Of a DNA stretch of 64,000 bases, positions 50,975 through 60,195 are shown piece after piece. A program made the translations under genes and the position numbers. Source of the DNA: an uncultured Paraburkholderia sp. (GTDB taxonomy: Bacteria; Pseudomonadota; Gammaproteobacteria; Burkholderiales; Burkholderiaceae); NCBI GenBank assembly GCA_940746715.1, contig CALNWN010000009.1:160551-224550 (forward strand), read 5' to 3'. The number at the start of each line of letters is the position of its first letter. The first letter of the stretch is position 1. Under the pieces are notes generated by a model. The model had not been told where the DNA came from, searched no databases, and saw nothing but the letters and a program-made list of their open reading frames with translations.

Positions 50975-51521
50975 TCCTCCGCTCAGGCCCGCCGACGAGC
51001 TCGTCGGCGGCCAGCCTCCCAAGCCGCAACGCCCGCAGCCGCGCCGCGCGAGCACGTGCTTCATGCTGTCGCATCCGCTGCATATTCTGTCGCTGGGTTT
51101 CGGCAGCGGCCTGTCGCCGTTTGCGCCGGGCACGATCGGCACGCTGTTCGCGTGGGCGTCGTTCGCCGTGTTCAGCCGCTATCTGACCGTGATCGAATGG
51201 GGCGTGCTGATCGGCGCCGGTTTTGTCGGCGGTATTGCGATTTGCGGCTTCACCGCGAAAAAGCTCGGCATCGACGACCCGTCGCCCGTCGTGTGGGACG
51301 AAATCGTCGCGTTCTGGCTCGTGTTGCTGATGGTCACGCCGGTCACGCTGACCGGGCAGTTGTGGGCGTTCATCCTGTTCCGCTTCTTCGACATGGTGAA
51401 GCCGCCGCCCATCGGCTATTTCGATCGCCGGCTGAAAGGCGGATTTGGCATCATGTTCGACGATCTTGTCGCCGCATTCTTCACCTTGCTCGTAATTGCG
51501 CTCTGGCGCATGTCCGTTTAA
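50964..51521 (+). CDS. pgpA: phosphatidylglycerophosphatase A
   Basis: The 185-residue inner-membrane phosphatase forms phosphatidylglycerol. GLSPFAPGTIGTLFAW is the diagnostic N-terminal motif and DDPSPVVWDEIVAFW holds the acidic active-site residues. KGGFGIMFDDLVAA follows near the C terminus. Four hydrophobic segments are visible. It overlaps thiL and is followed by pncC. Confidence 0.95.
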   Translation: MQTDPPLRPADELVGGQPPKPQRPQPRRASTCFMLSHPLHILSLGFGSGLSPFAPGTIGTLFAWASFAVFSRYLTVIEWGVLIGAGFVGGIAICGFTAKKLGIDDPSPVVWDEIVAFWLVLLMVTPVTLTGQLWAFILFRFFDMVKPPPIGYFDRRLKGGFGIMFDDLVAAFFTLLVIALWRMSV

Positions 51522-51549
51522 CCGCCGCGCCCCGTTCCGGATTGACGCC

Positions 51550-52050
51550 ATGCCTACCGATTCCGTCGTTCACCAGCTCGCGATCCGCGTGAGCAACCGT
51601 CTGCGCGACGAGCGCCTGATGCTCGTCACGGCCGAGTCGTGCACGGGCGGTATGGTCGCGACCGCGATTACCGACATCTCCGGCAGCAGCGGCTGGTTCG
51701 AGCGCGGCTTCGTCACCTATTCGAATCAGGCGAAGAGTGAAATGATCGGCGTGCCGGCCGACATGATCGAGAAGTTCGGCGCGGTCAGCGAGCAGGTGGC
51801 GCGCGCCATGGCCGAAGGCGCGCTGCGCAACAGCCGCGCGCAGGTCTCGCTGTCGATCACGGGCGTCGCGGGTCCGGGCGGCGGCACGGAGACGAAGCCG
51901 GTCGGCATGGTGTCGTTTGGCTGGAGCAACCGGCTGCACACATCCGTCGAGACGAAGATTTTCAAGGGCGACCGCGAGCAGATTCGCGTGCAGGCCGCGG
52001 CGCACGCGCTGCGCGGCGTGCTTGCGCTGCTCGACGAGCGCGAACATTGA
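51550..52050 (+). CDS. pncC: nicotinamide-nucleotide amidase (CinA C-terminal family)
   Basis: The 166-residue enzyme recycles NMN to nicotinate mononucleotide. TAESCTGG (residues 28-34) holds the catalytic Ser and the glycine turn, and SITGVAGPGGGTETKPVG is the second family motif. It is a stand-alone PncC domain without the CinA N terminus. The ATG at 51550 is chosen because it begins just before the conserved region. Confidence 0.93.
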   Translation: MPTDSVVHQLAIRVSNRLRDERLMLVTAESCTGGMVATAITDISGSSGWFERGFVTYSNQAKSEMIGVPADMIEKFGAVSEQVARAMAEGALRNSRAQVSLSITGVAGPGGGTETKPVGMVSFGWSNRLHTSVETKIFKGDREQIRVQAAAHALRGVLALLDEREH

Positions 52051-52072
52051 CCGTTGGCGAGAGGGAAAACAC

Positions 52073-52558
52073 ATGCCGGATTCGCGTGCAGCGAGAGATG
52101 AGCTGATCCGTCGCTTCGATCTGAAGCCGCATCCGGAAGGCGGCTTTTTCAGCGAGACGTATCGGTCGGCGGAGCGCGTGAGCCGCGCGCATGGCGAGGC
52201 GCCGTTGCGTTCGGCCTCCACCGCGATCTACTACCTGCTGTGCGACGGCGCGCATTCGGCCTGGCATCGGATCAAATCCGACGAGGTCTGGCATTTTTAT
52301 GCGGGCGAGCCGCTCAACGTGCACGTGCTCGACAGCGCCAGCAAGCTGGTGACGCATAAGCTCGGCAATGCGTTGATTCACTCGGACGCAGTGTTCCAGG
52401 CCGTGGTGCCCGCCGGTTTGTGGTTCGCGGCGGAATGCGCGGACCCGGCGAGCCTCGCGCTCGTGGGCTGCACGGTCGCGCCGGGTTTCGAGTTCAGCGA
52501 GTTCAAATCGCCGATGTCGGCGCATTGTAGGCCGAGTACCCGCAGCATGCCGGGTTGA
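52073..52558 (+). CDS. DUF985/cupin_5 family protein, C terminus disturbed
   Basis: The 161-residue protein matches the DUF985 cupin family: LKPHPEGGFFSETYRS, STAIYYLL, WHRIKSDEVWHFYAGEPL and VGCTVAPGFEFSEF. The last ~20 residues are out of frame. After FEFSEF the family ending (AEYPQHAGLIERL) is found in another frame, ending near 52587, and one base seems lost at about 52507. The catalytic fold is complete. Function is unknown. It follows pncC by 22 bases. Confidence 0.82.
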   Translation: MPDSRAARDELIRRFDLKPHPEGGFFSETYRSAERVSRAHGEAPLRSASTAIYYLLCDGAHSAWHRIKSDEVWHFYAGEPLNVHVLDSASKLVTHKLGNALIHSDAVFQAVVPAGLWFAAECADPASLALVGCTVAPGFEFSEFKSPMSAHCRPSTRSMPG

Positions 52559-52696
52559 TCGAGCGGCTGGGACCGGCTGCTGTTTGAGGCGGCTCCAGCT
52601 CTGACTTGCGACTGGGGCGGGTGAATTGCGCCGGTCGTCACGCGGCTCAGTTCGGCGCCTCACTTCATCGCCTGACTTCGCCGCCCGACAGCGCGA

Positions 52697-53512
52697 TCAG
52701 CGAAACGCGTTGATCCTGTCGCGCGTTTCCATCGCGGCCTTCGCCGCCGCTTGAGCAAAATCCTCGCCCTTGCCCGCATAGATAATTGCGCGCGACGAGT
52801 TGATCAGCATGCCCGTGCCGTTCGCGGTGCGGCCGGCGCTGACGGTCGCCTGCACGTCGCCGCCCTGCGCGCCGATGCCCGGAATGAGCAGCGGCATATC
52901 GCCGACGATGCCGCGCACCACCTCAATCTCTTTCGGAAAAGTCGCACCGACGACGAGACCGAGCTGCCTACTCGCGTTCCACTTCCCGGCGGCCAGTTGC
53001 GCGACGACCTGGTAAAGCGGCCGCCCGCCCGTCTCCAGGAATTGCAGGTCGGAACTGCCCGCGTTCGACGTGCGGCACAGCACGATCACGCCTTTGCCCG
53101 GGTGCTGCAAATACGGCTCGATGGAATCGAAACCCGTGTACGGATTGACGGTCACCGCGTCCGCCCGGTAGCGCTCGAACGCCTCGCGCGCGTATTGCTC
53201 GGCGGTACTGCCGATGTCGCCGCGCTTTGCGTCCAGAATCACCGGCAAGCCGGGATGATGCGCATGGATATGCGCGATCAGTTGCTCGAGTTGATCTTCC
53301 GCGCGATGGGCGGCGAAGTAGGCGATCTGCGGCTTGAACGAGGAGGCGTAAGGCGCGGTCGCGTCGACGATCTCGCGGCAGAACTCGAAGATCGCGTCGG
53401 GCCGGCCCGCGAGCGCGCCGGGGAATTTGCTGGGCTCGGGATCGAGGCCGACGCACAACAGCGAGTTGTTGCGCTGCCAGGCGTCGTTGAGTGTCTGGAT
53501 GAAGTTGGACAT
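52697..53512 (-). CDS. pyrF: orotidine-5'-phosphate decarboxylase
   Basis: The 271-residue enzyme makes UMP, the last de novo pyrimidine step. The catalytic DAKRGDIGST segment (Lys96) and FKPQIAYFAAH are typical of the longer type II bacterial OMPDC with LLCVGLDPEPSKFP at the start. It is complete and apparently monocistronic. Confidence 0.96.
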   Translation of the reverse strand: MSNFIQTLNDAWQRNNSLLCVGLDPEPSKFPGALAGRPDAIFEFCREIVDATAPYASSFKPQIAYFAAHRAEDQLEQLIAHIHAHHPGLPVILDAKRGDIGSTAEQYAREAFERYRADAVTVNPYTGFDSIEPYLQHPGKGVIVLCRTSNAGSSDLQFLETGGRPLYQVVAQLAAGKWNASRQLGLVVGATFPKEIEVVRGIVGDMPLLIPGIGAQGGDVQATVSAGRTANGTGMLINSSRAIIYAGKGEDFAQAAAKAAMETRDRINAFR

Positions 53513-53586
53513 GGTGGGTCTCGCGGCGAGCCGGTAATCGGATGAGGCGCGTATTTTACCTGCCCGGCGCTTAAGCTAGTCGGCGA

Positions 53587-53700
53587 ATGACCTACTGCGC
53601 GCGTGAGCTATTAGCACATGACCTACTCAGCGCATCAGCCACTCAGCGCATGCGCAATCAGCGCGCCAGCAACTCAGCACATCGCATGTCCGCGCGACAG
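53587..53700. repeat. degenerate CAGC/GCGCA repeats
   Basis: A short tract contains irregular repeats of the type ACTCAGCGCATcAGCC. It lies between pyrF and the epimerase remnant and does not code convincingly. Confidence 0.4.
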
Positions 53701-53732
53701 CCCGAGCAAGCGCGCAAACCCGCGCCCACCTC

Positions 53733-54362
53733 CTACTGCCGGCGTCGCGTTCCGCGCGCGCCCGGCATCGACCGCAAACCGGTGCGCTCGACAGTGAAGC
53801 GGAACGTCCGCGTCAGCCGCTCGCTGCGTCCGAGCTGCGTCATGCCGTTTTCGCACGCGCCGCCCGCCAGATTCATCGCGTTGATCGGATGATCCACGGG
53901 CTCGAAGCAGAAAAAGTCCTGGCCCGGCGGCGTGTAAAGCACGTAGTAGTCGGTGTCGGCGGCAATGTTCAGCGACAGCCGGCGCTTCGGCCACACCACG
54001 GCCGCCTGCCCGCTCCAGCCGGTGAACGCATGATTGACGATGGTCTCCGGCAACGGATACGCCACGCCGAACTGCCACGCAGGCGGCGCTGCACGTGACG
54101 GACCGGCAGCCAGTCGTCGCCGGTGAGCCACAAGCCGCCGGCCGCCGCCGAGCGTCGGCGCGACGTCGAGCCGCAACTGCGCATTGGCCAGCGTGACGCA
54201 CGCGACGTCGCCGGCCGGGCTTTCGCCCACTGCGACCGCTGAGGTGCTCGGCCCGGGCAGCACCGGATTCGCCGCGGCCGCGAGCCGGGCGCGCCGGCTC
54301 TGGGCGCCCGGCGAGGTCTGAGCGCTCTGAGGAAAAGCGGAAACAGGATTCGCAACACTCAT
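53733..54362 (-). pseudogene. aldose 1-epimerase remnant with internal deletion
   Basis: The C-terminal half (FGVAYPLPETIVNHAFTGWSG, YYVLYTPPGQDFFCFEPVDHP, NAMNLAGGACENGMTQL) is the galactose mutarotase-like fold with its catalytic Glu/His region. The N-terminal part stops after LRLDVAPTLGGG. LWLTGDDWLPVRHV then appears in another frame before the C-terminal half resumes. Roughly 100 or more residues expected between them are missing. The start at 54362 follows AGGAG. It is last in the sugar operon, where mutarotation would feed the dehydrogenase. Confidence 0.78.
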
Positions 54363-54644
54363 ATCTGGCTCCTTCGAGAGGCTTGGCACGTTGCCGTCAT
54401 GGATGGCAGATACTTGTCGGGCGATTTTCCTGAACCGGTCGCCTCTGGTCCGAACTCGGGTTGCTGCGCCGGCTGATTGCCGCCGCTATCGACACCTTCA
54501 TTGCCAACTGCATTGCCAACTTCGTCGCCGGCTTTACTGCCGGTCTTTCTGCTGGCTATTGCGAACATCGACGCTTCACCGGGCTCGCCGCTGCTGCCCG
54601 GCTCCTTCACGCTGCGGCGCAAGCCACGCAGCGTTCATGCACCG

Positions 54645-55544
54645 CTAAGCCGGCGCGCCGAGAAAAACCGGCTCCGGCAAACCGCGCCGCGCCGGCGTTG
54701 CGATAAACACGCCGCCCGCCCGCGAATCGCCGGCAAGCGCGGCTGCGTCGAGGCCGACACGCGCGCTCGTGATGTACAGCTTGCCCAACTGCGCGCCGCC
54801 CAGCGCGACGCAACTCGGCTGCACCGTCGGCACGTCGACGCGCTCGGTTTCGACGCCGTCCGCGCCATAACGCACGACGCGCCCGCCGCCCCATTGCGCG
54901 TTCCACAAGCCGCCGTCGCGATCGACGGTCGAGCCGTCCGGCTCGCCATTGGCATCGGTCAGACGCGTGAACAGGCGGTCGTTGGCGACGCTGCCGTCTG
55001 CGCCGTAGTCGCAAGCGCGGATTTCACGCGTCGGCGAATCGCAGTAATACATCGTCGCGCCGTCCGGGCTGAACGCGATGCTGTTCGAGATGGCAGGCGC
55101 GGGCAGCGGCAAACGCTCGAGCGTCAGGTCGTGATCGAGCCGGTAAAACCCGCCGATGGCCTGCAACGGCGAGCCTTCGTCTTTGGTGCCGAACACGAAC
55201 CGCCCTTGCCGGTCGCAGCGGCCGTCGTTCACGCGCGTGTTCAGACCCGGCTCGACGTCGACGATATGATGCGTTTCACCCGTCGCCAGATCGAAAAACG
55301 CGAGCCGCGACGCGAGGCCGAGCAACAGGTAATGCGGATCGGCGCACAGCGCGAAGGTGGCGAGGCGCTCGGGCATCGCCCATGAGGTGCTGCGCTCGTC
55401 CGCGGGATCGTAGCGCCACAAGCGCGCGCCCTCGATATCCGTCCAGTAGAAGCGGCCGGTCTTCGCGCACCATGTCGCGCCTTCGCCCAAGGTGCACTTG
55501 CTGTCGACGACGAGCGCGGCGCGCGCATCGACGCCGGCCGTCAC
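54645..55544 (-). CDS. SMP-30/gluconolactonase-type sugar lactonase
   Basis: The 299-residue beta-propeller protein hydrolyses aldonolactones. LGEGATW carries the metal-binding Glu near residue 17, with NDGRCDRQGRFVFG, NSIAFSPDG and DGSTVDRDGGLWNA carrying the other metal ligands. The GTG start (55542-55544) overlaps the SDR stop by four bases, so the dehydrogenase and lactonase are coupled. In context it probably opens L-arabinono- or D-galactono-lactone. Confidence 0.9.
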   Translation of the reverse strand: MTAGVDARAALVVDSKCTLGEGATWCAKTGRFYWTDIEGARLWRYDPADERSTSWAMPERLATFALCADPHYLLLGLASRLAFFDLATGETHHIVDVEPGLNTRVNDGRCDRQGRFVFGTKDEGSPLQAIGGFYRLDHDLTLERLPLPAPAISNSIAFSPDGATMYYCDSPTREIRACDYGADGSVANDRLFTRLTDANGEPDGSTVDRDGGLWNAQWGGGRVVRYGADGVETERVDVPTVQPSCVALGGAQLGKLYITSARVGLDAAALAGDSRAGGVFIATPARRGLPEPVFLGAPA

Positions 55545-56341
55545 GCCCAGCCTCCGTCCACGACGATGTCCTGCGCGGTGATCATGCGGCTGTCGTCGGC
55601 GGCGAGAAACAGCGCCATGCGCGCGAGGTCGGCCGGCTCGAGTTCCGCGTCGATGCACTGGCCTTCCTTGATGGCGCGGCGGCCTGCGTCGTCGAGCCAC
55701 AGGCGCTTCTGCTTCTCCGTCATCACCCAGCCCGGCACGAGCGTATTCACGCGAATGTTGAAGTGGCCGAGGTCGCGTGCGAGGCCGCGCGTCAAACCCT
55801 GCACCGCGGACTTCGCCATCACGTAGACGGGATAGCCGCCGTTCTTCAGCATCCAGCTGATCGAGCCGAGGTTGATGATCGAGCCGCCTTTCGCCGCCTT
55901 CATGTCCTCCATGACCGCTTGCGCCGCGAAGAACTGATGACGGATGTTCACCGCGATGCCGGCGTCGAAAGACTCGCGCGTGACTTCGCCGATGCTGTGA
56001 CGCTTATCGTTCGCGGCATTGTTCACGAGCACCTGGATCGGGCCGATTACGGCTTTCACGTCGGCAATCGCTTTTTGCAGCGCGTCGATGTCCGTCAGAT
56101 CGCACGGCAGGAAGAGCGGCTTGTGTTTCGAGTCGCCGAGTTCGTCGGCGGGCGCTTCGCCCGCCGACGCGTCGATATCGAAGAACGCAACGCGCGCGCC
56201 TTGCGCCGCGAAATGCTCGACGAACGATGCGCCGATGCCGGTCGCGCCGCCCGTGATCAGCACGATGCGGTCGACAAGACTCGGGTAGCGCGCGAATGCG
56301 TTGTTCGCGAGGCGCTCGTTTGCATTGGCCGGAGACGACAT
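55541..56341 (-). CDS. SDR-family sugar dehydrogenase
   Basis: The 266-residue protein is a classical short-chain dehydrogenase: TGGATGIG at about residues 30-37, NNAAND, and the catalytic Tyr-x-x-x-Lys in YVMAK near residue 172. The C-terminal IVVDGGWA is normal. Between araH and the lactonase gene it most likely oxidises L-arabinose or D-galactose at C1. It is the only complete SDR of this operon, since its paralogue at 60196 lost the cofactor motif. Confidence 0.9.
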   Translation of the reverse strand: MSSPANANERLANNAFARYPSLVDRIVLITGGATGIGASFVEHFAAQGARVAFFDIDASAGEAPADELGDSKHKPLFLPCDLTDIDALQKAIADVKAVIGPIQVLVNNAANDKRHSIGEVTRESFDAGIAVNIRHQFFAAQAVMEDMKAAKGGSIINLGSISWMLKNGGYPVYVMAKSAVQGLTRGLARDLGHFNIRVNTLVPGWVMTEKQKRLWLDDAGRRAIKEGQCIDAELEPADLARMALFLAADDSRMITAQDIVVDGGWA

Positions 56342-56386
56342 CGTTCGATTCCTTTTTTAGAGCGGATGAAGGGTTGAGTGACGAAA

Positions 56387-57403
56387 TCAGTCGCGCGACC
56401 CGCGGTTCTTCAGCTGGTCGAGCAGCACGGCAGCGAGAAGGATCGCGCCGCGCACGAGGTACTGATAGAACGCGTCGATGTTCATCAGATTCATCACGTT
56501 CTCGACCGTACCCATGATCAGCACGCCGATCACTACGCCGGAAATCGTCGCGCGGCCGCCGAGCAGCGACACGCCGCCCAGCACGCAGGCCGAGATCACG
56601 TTCAGCTCGAAGCCCTGCGCGGCATTCGGCTGACCCGACGTAATGCGCGAGGCCAGAATCACACCGGCGAGCGCGGTCACCGCGCCCTGGATCAGGAAGA
56701 TGTAGACACGCGTGCGCTCCACGTTGATACCGGCGAGGCGCGACGCCTCCGGATTGCCGCCGATGGCAAGCGTATTGCGGCCATACACGGTCTGATTAAG
56801 CATCACGCCGAACACGATGAAGCACAGCAGCGTGACCCAGATCGGCAGCGAGACGCCGAAAAAGCTGAGGCCGCCCAGCGCAATGAACGTATCCGACGAC
56901 ACGCCCACAGCCTGGCCGTGCGACACGATAAAGCCGAGGCCGCGCACGATTTCCATGGTCGCGAGCGTGGTGATCAGCGCGTTGATGCGCAGATAGGCGA
57001 TCACCGCGCCGTTGACGAAGCCGATCACCGCGCCCGCCGCCACCGCCGCCACGATCGCGATGAACGTGTTGTCGGTCGCGTTGAGCACCATCGCGCACAA
57101 CACGCCGGCAAACGCGACGGTGGAACCGATGGAAAGATCGAAGTCGCGCGACGCGAGACAGAACATCATCGTGCACGCGACCATGCCGATCTGCGAAATG
57201 GACAGCGCGAGGCCGAGCATGTTCTCGATCGAGAAGAAGTGGTCGACGGTCAGCGACATTGTCACGAACATCACCAGGAAGATGAGAATCAGGCTGTACT
57301 CGGTGATCTGCTGCCACCACTTCGCCTTGTCGCTCGTCTGCGGAATCAGCGCGTCGGCGGCGCTCTTGGCGGCCTGTTGCGCGAGGTTTTCTCTAGCTTG
57401 CAT
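56387..57403 (-). CDS. araH: L-arabinose-type ABC transporter permease
   Basis: The 338-residue inner-membrane protein of the RbsC/AraH family has about ten hydrophobic helices, and GGNPEASRLAGINVERTRVYIF is the diagnostic loop. ASRDFDLSIGSTVAFAGVL resembles AraH specifically. It follows araG by 52 bases. Confidence 0.9.
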   Translation of the reverse strand: MQARENLAQQAAKSAADALIPQTSDKAKWWQQITEYSLILIFLVMFVTMSLTVDHFFSIENMLGLALSISQIGMVACTMMFCLASRDFDLSIGSTVAFAGVLCAMVLNATDNTFIAIVAAVAAGAVIGFVNGAVIAYLRINALITTLATMEIVRGLGFIVSHGQAVGVSSDTFIALGGLSFFGVSLPIWVTLLCFIVFGVMLNQTVYGRNTLAIGGNPEASRLAGINVERTRVYIFLIQGAVTALAGVILASRITSGQPNAAQGFELNVISACVLGGVSLLGGRATISGVVIGVLIMGTVENVMNLMNIDAFYQYLVRGAILLAAVLLDQLKNRGSRD

Positions 57404-57455
57404 TTGAAGACTCCTCCCGTTCCCCGCGGGTTGCCGGACTTTCGTCCAATGATGT

Positions 57456-58988
57456 TCAGGCCGCCTGTTGAGCGGCAGTTCCTGGCAGTGCGGTCGAGCT
57501 TTGCGGCAACGCGAGGCTCAACACCGCTTGTTCCGTCGCATCCTTCCGGGCGAGCTCGCCGGAAATCCGGCCCTGGCGCATCACGACGATGCGGTCGGAC
57601 ACGCCGAGCACTTCCGGCAGTTCCGACGAAATCATCACGATCGCGCAGCCGCGTTCGGCGAGCTGATAAATCACGTTGTAGATTTCATGCTTTGCGCCGA
57701 CGTCGATGCCGCGCGTGGGCTCGTCCAGAATCACTACTTTCAGATCCGGTTCGGCGAGCCAGCGCGACAGAATCGCTTTCTGCTGATTGCCGCCCGACAG
57801 GAAGCGGATTTTCTGGCGGCGGCTCGGCGTCTTGATCTTCAGCAGCTTGATGAAACGGTCCGCGGTTTCCGCTTCTTTCTTGCGGTCGAGGAACACGCCC
57901 GCGCGCAGATAGTGCCGCCGGCAACTGATGTTGATGTTCTCCGACACGGTCGCCATCGCGACAATGCCTTCTTCCTTGCGCTCTTCCGGACACAGTACGA
58001 TGCCGTGGCGAATCGCTTCGCCCGCGCTCTTCACGCGGATCGGCTTTCCGTCGAGTAGCAGTTCGCCGCCCTTCTTGTGCTCCGTGCCGTACACGAGGTG
58101 CATCAGTTCGCTGCGGCCCGCGCCCACGAGCCCGAAGAAGCCGACGATCTCGCCGCGCCGCACTTCGAAGCTGGCCGGCTGGGACAGCGCGTGGCCCTCG
58201 ATCGCCTTCGCCGCAAAGCGCACTTCACCGAGCGGCCGCGGCGAATAATTGTAGATGTCCGAAATTTCACGCCCCACCATTTCGCTGACGATGGTGTCGC
58301 GCGACACGCCTTGGAGTGTCGCATGCGAGGCGACCTTGCGGCCGTCGCGGAAAATCGTGCAGGCGTCGCACAGCTCGTAGATCTCGTCCATGCGATGCGA
58401 GATGTAGATCATCGCGCGGTTGTCGGCGCGCAGATCGCGCACCAGCTTGAACAGGACTTCCGTCTCGCGATGCGACAGCGAGCTCGTGGGTTCGTCGAGC
58501 GCAATCACACGCGCGTTGCGCAGAAGCGCCTTACAGATTTCCACCATCTGCCGCTGCGCGATGGAGAGCTTGCGCAGCTTCGCGTCGGGATCGAGCGCGA
58601 CGCCCATCGCCTCCAGGCGTTCGCGCACGAAGCGCTTGGCGTCGCGCTTGTTGACCCAGCCGAACGAATTCGGCAGCTGGCCGAGCAGCAGATTTTCCGC
58701 GACCGTGAGATCGGGCACGTATTGCAGTTCCTGGTGAATCACCGCGATCCCGGCCGCAATCGACGAAGCGGCGCTCGTAAAGCGCACTTCTTTTCCGTCG
58801 ATCATCACGCGGCCCGAGTCGGACTGATATTCACCGCCCAGAATTTTCAGCAGGGTCGACTTCCCTGCGCCGTTTTCGCCCATCAGGCCGTGCACCTGGC
58901 CGACGTTGACGTCGAAAGACACACCGTCGAGCGCACGCACGCCTGGAAAGACTTTGCCGATATTGTCAAAACGTAGCGTCGCTGACAC
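57456..58988 (-). CDS. araG: L-arabinose-type ABC transporter ATP-binding protein
   Basis: The 510-residue protein carries two ABC domains. The first has Walker A GENGAGKS (residues 37-44) and ALDEPTSSL. The second has the degenerate P-loop GLVGAGRSEL and the pattern FLSGGNQQKAILSRWL. The start is GTG at 58986-58988, set by AGGAGG four bases upstream; an ATG-led longer frame is less likely. It energises AraH with ligand delivered by AraF. Confidence 0.92.
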   Translation of the reverse strand: MSATLRFDNIGKVFPGVRALDGVSFDVNVGQVHGLMGENGAGKSTLLKILGGEYQSDSGRVMIDGKEVRFTSAASSIAAGIAVIHQELQYVPDLTVAENLLLGQLPNSFGWVNKRDAKRFVRERLEAMGVALDPDAKLRKLSIAQRQMVEICKALLRNARVIALDEPTSSLSHRETEVLFKLVRDLRADNRAMIYISHRMDEIYELCDACTIFRDGRKVASHATLQGVSRDTIVSEMVGREISDIYNYSPRPLGEVRFAAKAIEGHALSQPASFEVRRGEIVGFFGLVGAGRSELMHLVYGTEHKKGGELLLDGKPIRVKSAGEAIRHGIVLCPEERKEEGIVAMATVSENINISCRRHYLRAGVFLDRKKEAETADRFIKLLKIKTPSRRQKIRFLSGGNQQKAILSRWLAEPDLKVVILDEPTRGIDVGAKHEIYNVIYQLAERGCAIVMISSELPEVLGVSDRIVVMRQGRISGELARKDATEQAVLSLALPQSSTALPGTAAQQAA

Positions 58989-59073
58989 TTCGCCTCCTCT
59001 GTCGATCTTTTGCTGTTGCCGGCGCATCCGCTGGAAAAGCGACGCGCCGGCAGTTCACTTCATTGCATTGCGC

Positions 59074-60072
59074 TTACTTCGAAGCCAGACCCATCTTCTT
59101 GCGCACTTCGCCGACGTTCTCGCGCGTGGCCAGCATGCCGGTCGTCAGCGTGAGCGGGGGAGGCGCCTTGCCTTGCGTGATCCAGTCGTACATCAGCGTG
59201 GAGGTTTCCTCGCCGTGACGCTTCGGGCTGATGATGACCGTGCCGAAGAAGCCCGTCGGGTTCGGCTTCTTGAACTCGTTCAGCGCCGAATCCGAACCGC
59301 CGATGCCGATGCCGATCATGTTGTCGGCCTTGAAGCCGCGGCCTTCCGCTGCGCGCACCGCGCCGAGCACGGCTTCGTCGTTCAGGCCGTACGCCACCCA
59401 GTGCTTGAACTGCGGGTTCTTCGTGAGCGCGATGTTAGCGGCGTTGAACGCGTTTTCCGTGTCGGTCTTCGCTTGCGGCGCGGCAATCACGTTGGCCTTC
59501 GGGAAGCCGGCGGCGAGCAGTGCGTCGGTTGCGCCGCTCGTGCGGTCATGCGCGGTCGGCAGCTGTTCGTACGTCACGTCGATCGCGCCGACGTCCTTCA
59601 TGTCCCAGCCGCGCTTCTTGATTTCGGCGGCGAGGCCGTCGCCGACCTGCTTGCCGATGTTGTACGCGGAGATGCCCATATGCGGCACCGACGCGATCGG
59701 CTTGCCCGCGCCGTCCACGAGACGATCGTCGACGGTCATCATCTTCAGGCCGTCGGCCTTCGCTTTCGCGACGATGCCCGGCCCGAGCTTGACGTCAGGC
59801 GTGCAGATCACGAAGCCCTGCGCCTTTTGCGCCGACAGGTTGTCGATGGCGCTCATCACCTTTTCGCCCGACGGCGCGCCGATCTTCACGAGCGTGAAGC
59901 CCTTTTCCTTGGCGGCGATTTCGGCGAACTTCCATTCGTCCTGGAACCACGGTTCTTCCGGCTGCTTCACGAGGAAACCGATCTTGACCGGGTCGGCGGC
60001 TTGTGCGACCGGTGCGTTGAAAAGCACACCCGCCGCTGCTACTGCCAGCGTGAGGAAAATTCTGCGTTTCAT
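59074..60072 (-). CDS. araF: L-arabinose-type periplasmic binding protein
   Basis: The 332-residue protein has a signal peptide (MKRRIFLTLAVAAAGVLF, cleavage after AQA). The mature start DPVKIGFLVKQPEEPWFQDEW is close to E. coli AraF (KLGFLVKQPEEPWFQ), which binds L-arabinose and D-galactose. The ATG at 60072 is fixed by the signal peptide. It is first of araFGH. Confidence 0.93.
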   Translation of the reverse strand: MKRRIFLTLAVAAAGVLFNAPVAQAADPVKIGFLVKQPEEPWFQDEWKFAEIAAKEKGFTLVKIGAPSGEKVMSAIDNLSAQKAQGFVICTPDVKLGPGIVAKAKADGLKMMTVDDRLVDGAGKPIASVPHMGISAYNIGKQVGDGLAAEIKKRGWDMKDVGAIDVTYEQLPTAHDRTSGATDALLAAGFPKANVIAAPQAKTDTENAFNAANIALTKNPQFKHWVAYGLNDEAVLGAVRAAEGRGFKADNMIGIGIGGSDSALNEFKKPNPTGFFGTVIISPKRHGEETSTLMYDWITQGKAPPPLTLTTGMLATRENVGEVRKKMGLASK

Positions 60073-60195
60073 GTTGTGTGTCTCCTGACTAATTGATAAC
60101 GAGAAGGTATCGGCCGCGTCTTCTTGTACCGGTTGTGACACACGCGGCCAGCGCGTCGTCCGGTGAAACGGTGCTGCTTCTTCTTTTCAGTCGTT

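Noticed and set aside
54363..54644. Minus-strand open frame between lactonase and epimerase remnant
   Set aside because: Low-complexity Gly/Ser/Asn composition from short DNA repeats, overlapping the epimerase start; no family resemblance.
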